Of a DNA stretch of 64,000 bases, positions 9,404-21,997 are shown piece after piece. The position numbers and the translations under genes are program-made. Numbering within the stretch: position 1 is the first letter of the stretch; every line of letters begins with the position of its first letter. Source of the stretch: Dioszegia crocea (taxonomy: Eukaryota > Basidiomycota > Tremellomycetes > Tremellales > Bulleribasidiaceae); contig BCKK01000005.1 in assembly GCA_001600615.1 (NCBI GenBank), positions 186,001 through 250,000 on the forward strand. The letters run 5' to 3'. The notes below the pieces were generated by a model. That model was not told the origin of the DNA, searched no databases, and saw only the letters and a program-made list of their open reading frames with translations.

Positions 9404-11331
9404 ATGAAGAACCAATCCCAGCGGCCACAAGGACCCGACTTGGCCCAGTTGGACAGTAAGGAGGACAAGGACCACCTCGAATTTACCGACGATGCCCGAC
9501 CACTCGAGGAGCTCGCAGTCTCTGCCAATTTTGGCAAGAAGGTCCAAAAGAGTGCAATGTTGAAGGTGAGTGGCGCAACGATTAGCAAGAGCGAGAGTTG
9601 GGATACTGACTCCTCTCCGTAGATCGACATCATGGTCATGCCGATTATCGTTTTCATGTATCTCTTCGCGTCTTTGGACAAGTCAAACCTCGGCAATGCC
9701 AGAACGCTGGGCATGATGTCAGACATCGGCAGCGATCCAACCGGCGATACATATGCTCTTCTGAATTCGATGTACTTCATCGCCTATGCCCCCTTCAGTG
9801 AGTAATCAGTTTTGAGTCGCAATATTTCCTGACTTGTGATTGGCACTGACCGGGCAGTGGTACCATTCGCACTACTCGGTAAACGAAGGGGTGTGCGACC
9901 AGTCATCGGTTGTGCAGCTATCGTTTGGGGTACGGCTGCCACCTGTTTTGCTGCGGTCCAAAATTACAATGGGGCATTTGCATGTCGGTTCTTCGTCGGG
10001 TTTGGTGGTGCGTACTTCCTTACACTCTCTCTACTTCCAAAGCACTGACAACCAATAGAGGCCGGCTTCGTCCCTTTGGTCCCTTTCTATTTGGCCCGAA
10101 TGTACACGAAGCGAGAACTCGGGGCCCGAGTCGCCTACTGGCTTGCGATGGCTCCACTGGGGTAAGTGCTATTTCCACCCGCTTGACGCCCGAGCTGATG
10201 CAGTCCAGTGGCTTCTTCAATGGAATCATCGCTTACGGAGTGTCCTTCATCAAGTCCCACCTCGAACCTTGGAGAGTTCTCTTCCTGATTGAAGGACTGG
10301 TCACTGTCCTCATGGGTGTCTTGGCTTTGACTATCCTGCCTGAGAGCGTCGAGAAGGCGCGCTGGCTCAACGACGGGGAGAAGGACTATCGTAAGCACAT
10401 CCGTCTGACGATCTTCCATCGGTGCCTAGCTAAGGCTCTCAGTATTGTGGCGAAGGGGATTCGAAGCGTCCGCTGAGGGCAATGAAATCAATTGGAAGCA
10501 TGTCAGATCTGTGTTTTGGAGGTGGCAGAGTGTCCTCCGTAAGTTCCTTGCTCGACATCTGAGCGTTCTTCCAGCTGATCAGATCCCAGCCGTCTTCATG
10601 TACGCCAGTCAGACGATCAGCGGTGCTGCCCTTGCTGCTTTCCTACCCACCTTCACCAGCGAGAACGGATTCACCGGCGCCAATGCACAGATTGCGACTC
10701 TCGCTCCTTACGGTTCGGCGGCGGTGGCCATGATCATCCTGTCGTACGCCTCCGACAGAGTTGGCAACCGAGGTCATTTTGTCAATTTCGGATTTGCCAT
10801 GATGATCGCTGGCTTCGGTATCTACCTGGGCGTACCAGCAACAGCTCATGCCGCCCGATTTGCTGCTCTGATCCTGGCGGAGACAGGCCACTATAGTGAG
10901 TTGGCAATGTAATTGTCCCACGATGTGATTGTCGCTGACTTACCTAGTCTCGACGCCTCTCATCTACGTGTGGACCGCAACAAATTCAGGCAATGAGTCG
11001 AGACGTGTTGTGGCTGTTGCGTTTATGAACAGTTTCTCACAGGCTATCGCGTGAGTTTTTCTCACTGTCAGCTGTCAGATGGCAAGGCTAATCGGGCAGT
11101 GTGGGCTCCGGCTACCTTTTCCCCAAAAACGAAGGACCCGTATACATCAAAGGCAACGCCGTGTGCACCAGTTTGTCTATCGCTGGCATGCTTATCACAT
11201 TCGTATATCAGTATCTCATCTGGAAAGAAAATCGTAGTCGAGATCGTCGGGAAGGTAAACCGGCAGACGACCTCAGGCCCGACACCCTCAATCATGCCGA
11301 TGATGCGTTCGGGTTCAGGTATCAGCCTTAG
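9404..11331 (+). CDS. MFS transporter, Dal5/allantoate permease (anion:cation symporter) family
   Basis: This is a twelve-helix plasma-membrane carrier, probably for an organic anion. After a hydrophilic N-terminus, exon 2 opens the first helices (IMVMPIIVFMYLFASLDKSN, then LGNAR). LDKxNxGNA is characteristic of fungal Dal5-like carriers. Later exons hold WGTAATCFAAVQNY, EAGFVPLVPFYLARMYTK, LGARVAYWLA and LEPWRVLFLIEGLVTVLMG, which are the canonical helix 4-6 motifs of this family. The C-terminal half includes AIATLAPYGSAAVAMI-type helices and ends GYLFPKNEGPVYIKGNAV. About eight short introns are needed. The ATG at 9404 starts the only sensible first exon. The substrate is unknown; allantoate, nicotinate, sugar acids and other carboxylates are handled by relatives. 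Confidence 0.88.
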
Positions 11332-11759
11332 TTATTGGGGTTGGCAAGGGAGTACGATGAGGGATAGCTAGAAAGCAGTAGGAAGTCTTGTCAATGTAAC
11401 AAATACTTGTGGTTTGATGAGCAGTATGTGCGCTGAGGAAGAACCCATCGGATGAAGTCTCGAAGATGACACGGGACGCATCCCAATCATATTAATGCGC
11501 TTGGAGGCGGGGTATAGATAGGTTGCATTTTGCTGAGCTTGAGGCACACTTCGAGGGTGTTCCGAGACCATACGATTGTCATGTGAGTACCTCAGTGGGA
11601 TGTGGGCATCAAGCCTTCAGCTATCAGACAGGGTAGTCGATAAGCTTGACTCGGGAGTCGGATACGATCTCGCCCCATTTGGCTCCGTTCACTGTCCAAC
11701 ACCATCTCATCTCTCTTACCCTCTCACCGTCTGTCCTCCCGTGAACTGATACTCTCAAC
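11332..11759. other. Intergenic, promoter of the Hikeshi homologue
   Basis: This stretch between two plus-strand genes has no supported coding frame. CT-rich tracts occur near 11700-11750, just before the ATG, as is common in fungal core promoters. I see no clear TATA box. Confidence 0.5.
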
Positions 11760-12823
11760 ATGTTCGGCGCTATCGTAGCTGGAAGGCTAGTGTGAGACCA
11801 CTCCCGTTCTGAGAGAGGAAAACGGATAACTAACGCGCTCAGACAGTCAGACCAACTTGCAACAAATGTACGCTATCCGATCCCATTTCACCGTCCCTCA
11901 TCTCGCGGTCTCTCTACGCTCGCCTCAGGATTGTAGAGGGTTATGGATCTCGTACTGACTCAGCAGAGATGAGACGCATTTCGTGTTCCACCTGGAACAG
12001 CCTTATGACATTAATCATCTCACCGTCTTTCTGCTGGGTACAGGTGAGTTAAGCTCCTCTTTGCAACCGCCCGGCGCACCCGCTAGGTCAACATCACATC
12101 ACCCGAGATGATCAATCTTGTCCCCTGAATCTGAACAAAAGCTTATACTCAGTCCCATTCCCAGAAGGCTACGCCGCCACAGTCCACTTCGCCTGGCCTT
12201 CATCCCCTTACATACCCCTCGGCATCCTAACGAATCAAAAGCCCTCTGCAATCTTCCGACTTCGCCCTCACCTCCCCGCTGGTGTAAGCCCAGGAATGAC
12301 CGGAGTCGGCCCCGCAAATTTGGGCATTGAGATTGCTCCTTTGGCTCAGATTGAGGCGATGGGTATTGGGGCTGGTGCGGTTGGGTCGGCAGGTACAGCC
12401 GAGGGCAAGGGAAAAGAAGTGGCGGAGAGGGTGGACGTAGGGAAAGTTGCAGAGAAGGTGGTGAAGAATGTGAGTTAAAACATAGGGCGGAGTGATGAGG
12501 GTCAGTGCTGATGGTTCAGCTCTTCAACTACCTACATTCGTTTGGGGGCGAGGTCAAATTGACGTGAGTGTTACTGTTCTTACTTCGCTCTAGCGCAGTG
12601 GCAGTCCCACAAAGGTGTACGGAGCCCAACTTGTGTGTGAAAGTTGCGGCATTGCGGATGGGTACCAGCCCATTCCACCCTGCTGTATCATCCAGGCTTG
12701 TTGCTGATACGCTACAGACCCGAGACGCCCATTCCACTATCGGTCTTCCAGCGGTGGTATGAGAATCTCAACCGGAAAATCGAGAACGATCGTGGAGCTG
12801 CCTTTTTGGACAGACAAGACTAG
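11760..12823 (+). CDS. OPI10: Hikeshi/OPI10 family protein
   Basis: Family members carry ATP-bound Hsp70 into the nucleus during heat stress; in budding yeast the gene is OPI10. The N-terminus MFGAIVAGRLVQTNLQQIDE spans three small exons. It continues THFVFHLEQPYDINHLTVF and LLGT, then EGYAATVHFAWP and NQKPSAIFRLRPH. All of these are strongly conserved in the family. A Gly/Ala/Lys-rich linker follows (GAGAVGSAGTAEGKGKE), and the last exons give LFNYLHSFGG and IPLSVFQRWYENLNRKIEND. Length is about 230 residues, slightly longer than human Hikeshi because of the linker. The gene converges on the monooxygenase, whose stop is only 78 bases away. Confidence 0.9.
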
Positions 12824-12900
12824 CATACAATAGCAATAACATGAAAATCCAATACCGGGAAGTCTACCGTCTATCAAATTTAATCAGATCTATACTTCTC

Positions 12901-14705
12901 CTAATACCCCAAAGTACGCTTCCTCAACGTCCCATCTGCTCTCCTCTCCCTTCTGAACTTCTCGATCCGCTTCCAGTGTTCCTCCCCACCCCCGTCTGGC
13001 TCTCCCTCGCGCATGAGTTCCATAAGATACTCCTGATATGCCCACTCGTACGGCGCGCCAAAGACCAGCTGTTGACGCGTCTGTACGACTTTTCGAGGCA
13101 TCGCCGCAGACCTTGCAGATTTGGTGTCGGTGCCCCGTGGGGGTGGTTGCGGATCGTCTTTCTCATCTCTCGGAGCAGAGTAAGGGTTGCTCTCATTTCG
13201 TGGTATCTGGGGGTGAGAGGGGAATGAGGGGAGCAGGCCGGCCCATAGTAATGACGATAAGCGGGTCTGAGTCTCGGCTAGGGGAAAGGGAACGACTTGG
13301 TACTCTGCCATGGTCAGCTGAAGTTCGCGTGCAACGAAGGTACTCACGTAATACCGGGAAACAAATACTCCTATCGCCTTCCAAGAATAGCATAAGCTCA
13401 TCCAAACCCTTCACTCCCAAGCCCTTCATTCCCTTCTCTTCCCAAGTATCTCCACCCATCCGCTCTTCTGACCCTATCTTCCCATTAAAGATAGGGTTGT
13501 CGCACCACGGCCTATCCTCAAATTTCGCGAATGGTAAAGCAAAGTTATATCCAGTAGCGTAAATCACCACGTCCACATCGTCCAAAGTCGTCTCGTCCTC
13601 AAAGTGGATTGTGGATGTTGAGACGTGTTCGATCATAGGATGATACGTTACGTACTTGCCCCACGGCGTATTGGGATCATTTGGATCGACAGAGAATGCC
13701 GAGGGAGCAGAGCAAGAGACGTGTACTTCGATTTGCCTCTCAGGCGGAATGGGCGAGTTGACAGGTGTACCGCTGGCCATTTGTTCTCTGGTGTACATGC
13801 CGACGTTGTACGCTGCGAGTAATCGAGAGATGTCTCCTCCAGAGGCGAAAGAGCCGACCACGAGGACTTTTTTGCCCTGGTAATCTTCGGCTGAGCGGAA
13901 ATAGCGCGAGTGCAAAACCTCGCCCGTGAACGAGCTAGCATCATCAGCTGGGATACATTCGGCCGGAGGATATAGCTCACCTCAATCCCGGCACTTGTGG
14001 TATCCACCCATCGGCATAATGTCCATTCGCACAGCACACAAAGTCCAGTCCGACATCATGCCCTTGTCCATCTTTGCCCGCGTACTCGATCGTCCATCGC
14101 CTTCCGCCCGTTGAGGATTGGTACAGTCGCCGGACGGTAGTCTGAAGTTTGATATGTGGGTATAGATCGAACGTCTTGGCATATAACACTAGATATGATT
14201 GAATCTCGGCTCGAGTAGGGAAAGTAGCAAATGTCGAAGGCATAGGGAGGGAGCGGAAAGCCATCAGGTCCTGGAAGTCAGCAAGAATTACTGGATCTCT
14301 ACAAAAACTCACATATGGGAGATTCGTCCGTAGACCTTGATACATAGGAGAGGGATCTTCTCCTGCTGGCGGGTAAACATACACCTGGTGCCCAATTGTC
14401 TGATCGGGTCGATGCCCATCACAGCTAACCGAGGTGGAAAACCGATATTGCTTCTTCTCATCTTCATCTGCAAACCTGCCTGTCAGCTGTGCGCTCATCT
14501 TCGAGCGTAACATTTTCCTGATCGATAGCAATGATGAAACATACCAGACACCCCCCACTTCCGCCTGCTTTTCAAAAACAACCACCTCGAGATCGGTCCG
14601 AGATTTCACTTCCGGCCGAGCAAACGCGTCGAGTAGTTGTTTAAGCTGTGCAAGTCCTGATGCTCCAGCACCAATGATGCCTACTCGGACGATTTGACGG
14701 GTCAT
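12901..14705 (-). CDS. Flavin-containing monooxygenase-like protein
   Basis: This is an FAD/NADPH-dependent oxygenase of the FMO/N-hydroxylating class. The FAD Rossmann motif GIIGAGASGLAQLKQLL is at the N-terminus. It is followed by EKQAEVGGVW, and by YQGLRTNLPYV, the N-P-x-x motif region of FMOs. The FMO fingerprint appears as FTGEVLHSRYF, across an intron near 13930-13980. The NADPH-binding loop is altered, VVGSFASGGDISRLL, with Phe-Ala instead of the usual Gly-x-S. ATGY, the late FMO motif, is present in VVIYATGYNFALPF. A basic C-terminal region follows, where a short intron at about 13305-13348 joins LREYLRC-type coding to YQVVPFPLAETQ. The substrate is unknown. It is tandem with the ABC transporter upstream, which may or may not be functional linkage. 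Confidence 0.87.
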
Positions 14706-14889
14706 TAGGGCTTAATCCGAGGTATAGGATCGATGGATAGGCGTACTCTTATCGTTGTTGACTTTTCGGCCGCATTTCCCGATAGCAACACATTCCTCCT
14801 TTTCTTACGGCCGTACTGGACCACCCCTGTATCCGCATGACATTTGTGTACAACAGGGTCTATAACAGGTATCTACATATCGTCCGACA

Positions 14890-17800
14890 TCATCTGAACC
14901 CTCCGACCCTGACGCAAAGAGCCAACCACGCCAACAACCTCCAAATTACCGCTATAGCCACCGCGAGCGCCGTGAACTTGTTGACATTCAAATCGTGCCA
15001 GTCGAAAAGGGCAAGTCTTGTCGTCAGTCATTGTATCAAAAGTAAAGGTAAAGACTGACAATTGCTCTCCTGTTTGCGCTACACATAGCCCCGACTGTAT
15101 CTCTTCGGTTGAGCATTGGAAAACTAGGCCGAGAGACTCATTGATGATGTGAATCTTAGTGGCGGGCTTGATTGGGAAACCCCATGCGATCTGGGTATGT
15201 CAGCCGTGAGACTAGATGGAACAGGATATGGCTACTTACAGCAGCAAGCCAAGCGGGGACCGAGAGGGAGATGATCCCGCTAAATTGCCCGATAATGGAG
15301 AGGATTGTGGATACGACGCTATCATGTCAGCTGTCTCCTGGACCATCGACACATCATCAGACTTACGTTACGGTAAGACCTTCTATAGAGATGAAAGACC
15401 CAGTAATCATAGTAAGGCTTTCGCCCATGTTGATAAGAGCCCAAATCGAGATGGAGAATTGGAAGTATATCCGAGCTGAAGTCTGCATCCCCACCGCAAC
15501 ATTCATCTACCCCGTTAGCTCCACCATTTGGACAAGTGAAAAACATACCAAAGCGCCATAAGCCAAAGCAGCAATCAACTCAAAGCCCACCTCGACGACA
15601 GAGTAGACAATGACAAAAGTCGCAGGGCTGTATCGAGCCGAACTTCGACTTTCGTGTAGGTAAAGATTACGTTCGGCGGGGAAGACTGCAATGGCATTGA
15701 GGAGCCCGACGAAAGATAAAGCAGTGGTATTTTCGATTGTAATACCGATCCGATCTTGAGCGCCTGATGGGCCTCGACTGAGTCTTTGGAAGAAAAGGAG
15801 GAAGATGCAACCGAGGAGAGGGGGTTGGAAGATCCGATTGAAGAAGACCTGGATTGTCAGCTTGGGTCTGGATTAGGACTCACCTCTTTCTGTCTCCAGA
15901 GATTCTTCCAGTGTCGTTCCAGTACCACTGGAAGAGCCACAATCATACTTGTTGATTTCTTTTCTCGCCTTATTCCCTCAGCGCCGGCTACTACTGCTCC
16001 CTTCTCCCCGTTCCCGGCCCTTTCTTCAACGTCGACCTTGCCCGCATGTCCTCGCCAACCCTCAATCAGACCGCCGACTCTCTGCTGAGAGATCTCATGG
16101 TTGATTTTGCGCGTATCGACGGAGACGAGATCGAGGAGATGATCAGCCGGGTTGAAGTATTCCGAGGGCATGGGGTGGTTCAGGGCGTCAAAGTATGGCA
16201 CGGCTTGTTCCCTCTTACCGGAAAACTGGAGGTTTAGCTTGGCGCCCAACAGAGTCAGTCGGAGACCTACGGCGACTTTTCCACCCTTTGCCAGTAGAGT
16301 CACATTATCGGCGAGTTTCCAAATGTCACTTCTGGGCTGATGGATCGTAGCTAAAGCATCAGCTGCAGTAATGATCCTGGCTATTCGGCTCAACCTACCG
16401 ATCACGGTCCTTCCTGTTGATGCGATATCCCTCAGGACCTGCATTACGCTCAAGGCAATACTCGCATCCAGTCCAGACGTACTATATAGGTCAGCTTAGA
16501 TCATGACACTACAATGTATCTCATAACTCACGGCTCATCAACAAGCAACACGGCCGGATCATTAATCACTACCCAATCAACCCAACTCCTTCAATCACCC
16601 CAGACCACTCACTCTGAACAGCCAAACTCAACCTCCTCTTCTCACCCCCACTAATCCCCTTCAGAACCGCACCTCCTACTGGCAAATCCGCACAATCCTT
16701 CAAACCCAGCATAAGCAACACCGTCTCTGCCCTCGCAATCTTTTGTCGCCGTGGCATCTTATCGGGTAGGCGAAGAATAGCAGCATAGCGTAATGTCTCC
16801 CTTACTGTTAGGCGGGGTAAATGCCAGTCATCATCTTGCTCCACGAATGCGAAATGTGACTGAGTGGCGGAAGAGGCGGGTTGGCCGGCATGTAGGATCG
16901 AGCCGGAAGATGTGAAGTGGGAGAGGGATGAGGTGCCTAATGGGCGCGAGGCGAGAAGTTGGAGTAGCGTAGATTTACCAGCTCCGGAGGGGCCCTATCG
17001 CGGTCAGCGGCGATCTTGCCAATTGGGTGGGAGACGTACCAGAATTGCAGATATCTGACCAGCGGGGAATGTCATTGAGACATCATCCAAAATCACCTTG
17101 CTTTTGGCTTTACTGATTCCCGGCACTCCGCGCTTTGCCCAAGTAAGCGATAGGTTTCGGACCTGCCCATATCAGCTTGGTCGACTCAGCGTCATGTTTA
17201 ACAAAGCTCACATCAACATCAATACGATCTCGAGACATATGACTCTCCGTAACGTCCGCAGTCTTGCCGCGGTGATGGGAATCAATCTCACTAGCGTGCT
17301 TACATGTCAGCTGGATTCTGCCTTATCGGTGATAAAGCTCACCTTGACACCTCCCCCATTCCAGGCCCAGAGGATCAGACAGACAAGGACATATTCGCCG
17401 ATTGCCACTCCGATAAGCCCAGCAAACCAGACTCCAATGTTTGTATATGGGTCAATGCCAAAACTGGCCAATACATTGTTACCTTGACACTGATCTGTCA
17501 GCCTATTGACCAGTGGAGACAGGCAGGCAAGACTGATGGCAAGAACAAGTACGCGCCTGTGCAAGATTGGCCAAAGACTCGGCGGGACAATCAAACGTCC
17601 TATCTCTGAATTGCGTAGTAGCCATAATTCCTGGAGTGTCAGCACCGTACTCTCCACATTCAAGATCGGACAATACGCACTGAATGAATAGAAGTATGGA
17701 CTGATCCATCGAATCCACGAGACATACGGCGGTACATTGACCAAGATGAAACCCGCACTCATAATTTGGAACAAGTTGAGGGCATTCCCAATTACACTTG

Positions 17801-20487
17801 CCGTAGCGAATGATCGAGTTACCGACGCGGCCAATTTGGCCAAACCTTGAGTGCAGAATTGGACGAGTACGACCTGTAATCAGCTTGGATTTGATTGTAA
17901 TTGACGTTGAACTTACATCTGCAATGAGTGTGAAGAGATTTGCGGCGATATTGTCAGGTCTCAGACCGACCATAAAGTATACCAAGATGAGGTAGAGGGT
18001 CGGTGATGCGATTGAGGGGAGTAGGAAGGATGTCCAGTCAGATAGGATGTAGGGGACTATGTCCTATTCCGTCAGCTCGATTCACTGAGTATGGATCAGA
18101 GAAGCAGCTTACATATAGGTGATCTTCCCTTTCCCGATCGAAAATGACAAGGTCAGTGCAGAATTTGTAAACCCCTTGATGTCAGCTCCAGTCGTACACT
18201 TGTCGGACCAACTTACAGAACACCTGTTGGAGGTAAAAGACACTAGGGACGAGTTGGAAACATAGATTCTTCAAACTCTGTATACCAGATGGGTCCTATT
18301 TATCAGCGTCGTCCTCATTGGCCAGCAACGTACCTCTGGCAGTTTATAATATGTCAAACCAATAATGATACCCAATATCACCCCCTGCGCGATCAATCCC
18401 GCCAATTGCGCGAAATTCCTGAACACATTCTTGTGAGATCGAGCAATCAACACCGATGTTTGGCGGAAGAAGCCAGGTCGATGTTCGCTTGACGATATTT
18501 CCGTCATTCCATCGCCCGTCCCGCCTATTGCAGCTTGGGAGTGTATGGAGGGTTCAGAGATATTGTCGGATTTCTCCAAAAGGAGTGTTTGGCGATCTTC
18601 GGACGACCGATTCTTCCATGCGTCGACGAGGTGCTTGACGCGTGCTTTTGATATCTCTTCATTCTCTGCTGTCCTGTTGTCGATGGAGGAGATATCAATG
18701 AGAAAGTCTGTGGAGTCAGTACGGGTCTACGTGTCTTCTAAGCCGTTTCGAAGTCATGGGGAGTCGGGAAAAGGGGGAAGTAGGGCTGAGTAGCGAAAGA
18801 CTCACCGAGCGGATTAACCCCAATCTCAAGCTCATGCCCCAAACCCACAAACCAATCCAAACAACCCCTTCTCGGTCCAGAATAAACCACCTCGCCTTTA
18901 CTCAACAGAGCAATCCGGTCGAATATCTCAAATGCGTCCGAACGCGGGGCATGGATGGAGAGAATGACCGTACGGCCTCGCCGAGCGAGCTGAGACAGGG
19001 TAAGGAGGAGGAGATAGGATGTAAAGGCGTCTAATATATCAGCTTATGAGTTGGAGAAGCGGAAGGAGACGTACCTAGTCCAGAAGTAGGCTCGTCTAGT
19101 ATCAAAACACTAGGCAGAGTGACCATTACGCATCCTATTGATAATCGTCTGGGCCGTTAGCAAAGCCCAAGCTCAGCTCGTGTGAACGTACCGTTTCTCC
19201 CCTCCTGATATCCCCTTTCTTAGTGGCCCACCTACGACCGTATCCCCCGCATCCCTCAATCCAAGCTCATCAATCACCTGCTCGACGATATGCGCAATGG
19301 TCTCTTTGGATAGAGTAGGTGGCAGTCGAAGTCGAGCGGCATATGTCAAAGTTTCTCGCACTGAATAGATCAGCATCTCTTCCTTCCTCGTCCCACTTCT
19401 ACTCGCTCCAAGCCTCATTGGAGAGGAGCTGAAGCATCCAACGATTTTCCCCTCCCCTCCAATTCTGAGCGGATACAAGACTGACCTGTGAGATGCTCTA
19501 CCAAGAAATCCTGCTGTCGTACGAACCCAATCCTCCGTCCCATATCCCTCTTGCCCGTTTTGGCAACCACGGCCCCTTCCGCCAACCCTGCCGAGGCGCC
19601 TACGTCTCCTTGCGTCCCAGAGAACGATGGGCCGGATGCAGGCTGATATACCACCTCTCCATCCTCCACCGGTAGACCCGTCCCTCTGTACGCGATCTGA
19701 TTGAGTAGTGTCGTCTTGCCCGATCCTGATCCGCCTAGACTATACAAGGTCAGCTGGGATACCACAAGGAGACTGAGCTCAACGTACATGGCCAACACTT
19801 CTCCCGATTTACATTCACACTCCGCACCCTTCAAAATCCACTTTTTACGCATTTCACCCTCATCTTCATCGTCTTTCCGCCCTGCGAGGATCTTCGGTAT
19901 CCACCTAGTCCATCAGCTTTGATCCCTGCTTGACCCGGAACAGTGCCAACGCACGATGGAGCTTTACTTCTAGGAACTCCTACCCAGAGATTCTTCACGC
20001 TCAGATCAAAAGGGACAGGCGGGGGAAGGTTGAGTAGCGCATTATCTGTATTTCGGGAAGTATGAGTCGCTCGAGATCGGGATGATTGAAGGGTCATTTC
20101 AATCTCGCCCGATCCTGACAGTTTGCGCGGCGAGGGGGCTGATGAGCTAGCCGTAGAGATCAGAGCTGCAGCGGACTTGCCAGCTGTATCGGCTAGGTGA
20201 ATATTTGATCCCACCGATGGTTGAAGACCCGGATGATTGGGGAGAAGTATCAAGTCTGAGGCTTCGCGAGATCGGGATGTTTCGTCATCGCCTAGAGTAG
20301 GATGGGATGGGATGCTTTTGCCATTGGAAGAGCTCGGACCCGCTCCTGCAGTCGACATACCGCCAGCGCGATCAAAAGGGATGGGTTCGATGGTGGAATG
20401 ACTGCCTATCGGCGGACCGAGTGTAAGACTCGGTGCCATTCGCACGTCGGTGAATGCGCTATCCGCCTCGACAGTGTGAATCGACAT
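14890..20487 (-). CDS. Full-size ABCG (WHITE-like) ABC transporter, NBD-TMD-NBD-TMD
   Basis: This is an ATP-driven membrane exporter. After a long Ser-rich N-terminal tail (19831-20487), the first nucleotide-binding domain shows Walker A GGSGSGKTTLLNQ, Q-loop IGFVRQQDFLVEHLT, signature KGISGGEKR and Walker B VLILDEPTSGLD. The first membrane region includes FAQLAGLIAQGVILGIIIGL. The second NBD has GPSGAGKSTLLQLLASRPLG, DDDWHLPRLTVRETL, GISGGEKRRLSLAVQ and LLVDEPTSGLDASIALS, with H-loop ATIHQPRSDIW. The second membrane region follows and ends WRLLAWLALCVRVGRVQM, with stop at 14890-14892. Both Walker A motifs keep the catalytic Lys. Classic PDR pumps have a degenerate first NBD (Cys in Walker A), so this is a WHITE-type rather than a PDR-type pump. 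More than a dozen introns are present. The cargo is unknown. Confidence 0.9.
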
Positions 20488-20972
20488 TGTAGGCCCAGAT
20501 CTCTCGACGCTATGTGATCTGATGCTGAGATCGGAAATATCGTGCCTTTGGCCTTCGGAATGCTGCCGAATCTATGTAGCGAGAGTCGGAGTTGATGGAG
20601 TCGCGAAGATGCCCCTCTTCGATTGATAACGATTGCTCTTCTAGGGCCTTGAGTTTGGATTAGGACCGTCTAGTCTGGATGGAGGAGGTATCCTAGCAAC
20701 CATCGACAAGATAACAAGAAGTCAAAAGGGACGATGCTGGGTGGTCTCATGCGGGTTCAACAACAAATAAGGTTTACTCCGCGTGAGGGATGCCGTCATT
20801 CCAGGAAATCAGGCACGGTACTACTCTTCGTCCGCGAAATGGGGGCCGGTGGCTATTGAGAGCTGTGGAGCATAGAAGTATGGAGAGCCCAGGTAAAGGC
20901 CATTCGTATACCGACAGCTGAACAGCCTACATTGAAAAATCCACCCAAAGTGCCACACGATCAGAATACATC
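20488..20972. other. Intergenic, upstream of the ABCG gene
   Basis: No coding frame is supported. The region contains the promoter of the minus-strand ABCG gene and the 3' end of the next minus-strand gene. Nothing distinctive was seen. Confidence 0.5.
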
Positions 20973-21938
20973 CTACTCTATAACTTCAGACATGACTTCC
21001 CCCTTATCGCCCTTCTCCGCCTTGACCGCCACCGATGAATAGCTTCCCGGCCCATTCGCTTTATTCGGGACATGGAAACGTCTATCCACCCTCCCTGCCA
21101 AGAACACACCCAGGAGTAGAACATCAATCATGAAGTTGAAGCAGTAGAATGCCGGCTTGGAATCCCACCATGCCGGATCGGATGCAAGGGGTGTTGGAGA
21201 CCATGCCGTCCCACACCTGAACCCCGCTTCAATAATCGCCAGCGCGATAGTCGTACCCAGTATGACCACCTTATGTCCCCATCGTCCATGCCCAAAGACA
21301 TCCTTATCCCCCCGGCCCTTCACTACGGCCAACGCCAACAAAATGGCAGCTTCCACATTGATGACGAGGAAGTATGTTTGCGCTAGGCGAGAGACGACAG
21401 TGGTGGCTGTTCCGATATTGGCCAGACTGGGGTTTTTGACGCGTAGGATAATGATGACGATAAGGGGGATGATGAGGCCTAGGATGGCCCAGAGCATGAT
21501 TTTGTTGAAGAGTCGAACGACGGGATTCCAGCCGAAGGAAGGGTATGAGGATCGGACCATGCGCCAGGCGAAAGTTAGGTTGATTATGTATACCAGCACT
21601 AGATGTCAGCTTTAATATATACGGACATGGAAAGACTCACAGATACCCGCATTGAGAAAAACGGCAGCGACGAGGGATACATCCGCGTTGGTTGGATGTA
21701 CCGCCCAGACTATCCTAAACACACACGCCATGATTCTCGACATTCCAAACCCGAATAACATCCCATTGAAAAGGAATTTGTGGCCCCGCCTCCGATTGAT
21801 CTGGAGGATCGTCATATGCCCCGCGGCTAGACAGGCGAAGAGCGCAATGAAGACGGCGCAGATGGGGACATCGAGGTTTGTGCTTGGGATCCCGCCGATC
21901 TGCGCTGAGGCTTGTTGTGCGGCAATACTGGCCGACAT
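20973..21938 (-). CDS. DUF3112-type seven-helix membrane protein
   Basis: This is a fungal integral membrane protein often labelled 'family C-like GPCR'; no biochemical role is established. Two exons are joined by an intron near 21600-21655. Exon 1 has VPICAVFIALFACLAAGHMT, then FGFGMSRIMACVFRIVWAV and DVSLVAAVFLNAGI. Exon 2 has VYIINLTFAWRMVRS, then IMLWAILGLIIPLIVIIILR, a helix with FLVINVEAAILLALAV, and FNFMIDVLLLGVFLAGRVDR. About seven hydrophobic segments are seen, with a short charged tail. I chose the ATG at 21936-21938, which opens MSASIAAQQASAQIGG. The frame stays open to an ATG at 22001, but that extension is encoded by a GT microsatellite and is unlikely to be protein. Confidence 0.75.
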
Positions 21939-21968
21939 TGGAGAGATGGCCGGAAGGGAAAGGAGGCG

Positions 21969-21997
21969 GTGTGTGTGTGTGTGTATGTGTGTGTGTG
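21969..21997. repeat. GT dinucleotide microsatellite
   Basis: A run of GT repeats with one A interruption lies about 30 bases upstream of the chosen start of the DUF3112 gene. If translated from the upstream ATG it would give alternating His-Thr-type residues. It probably lies in the 5' UTR. Confidence 0.85.
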
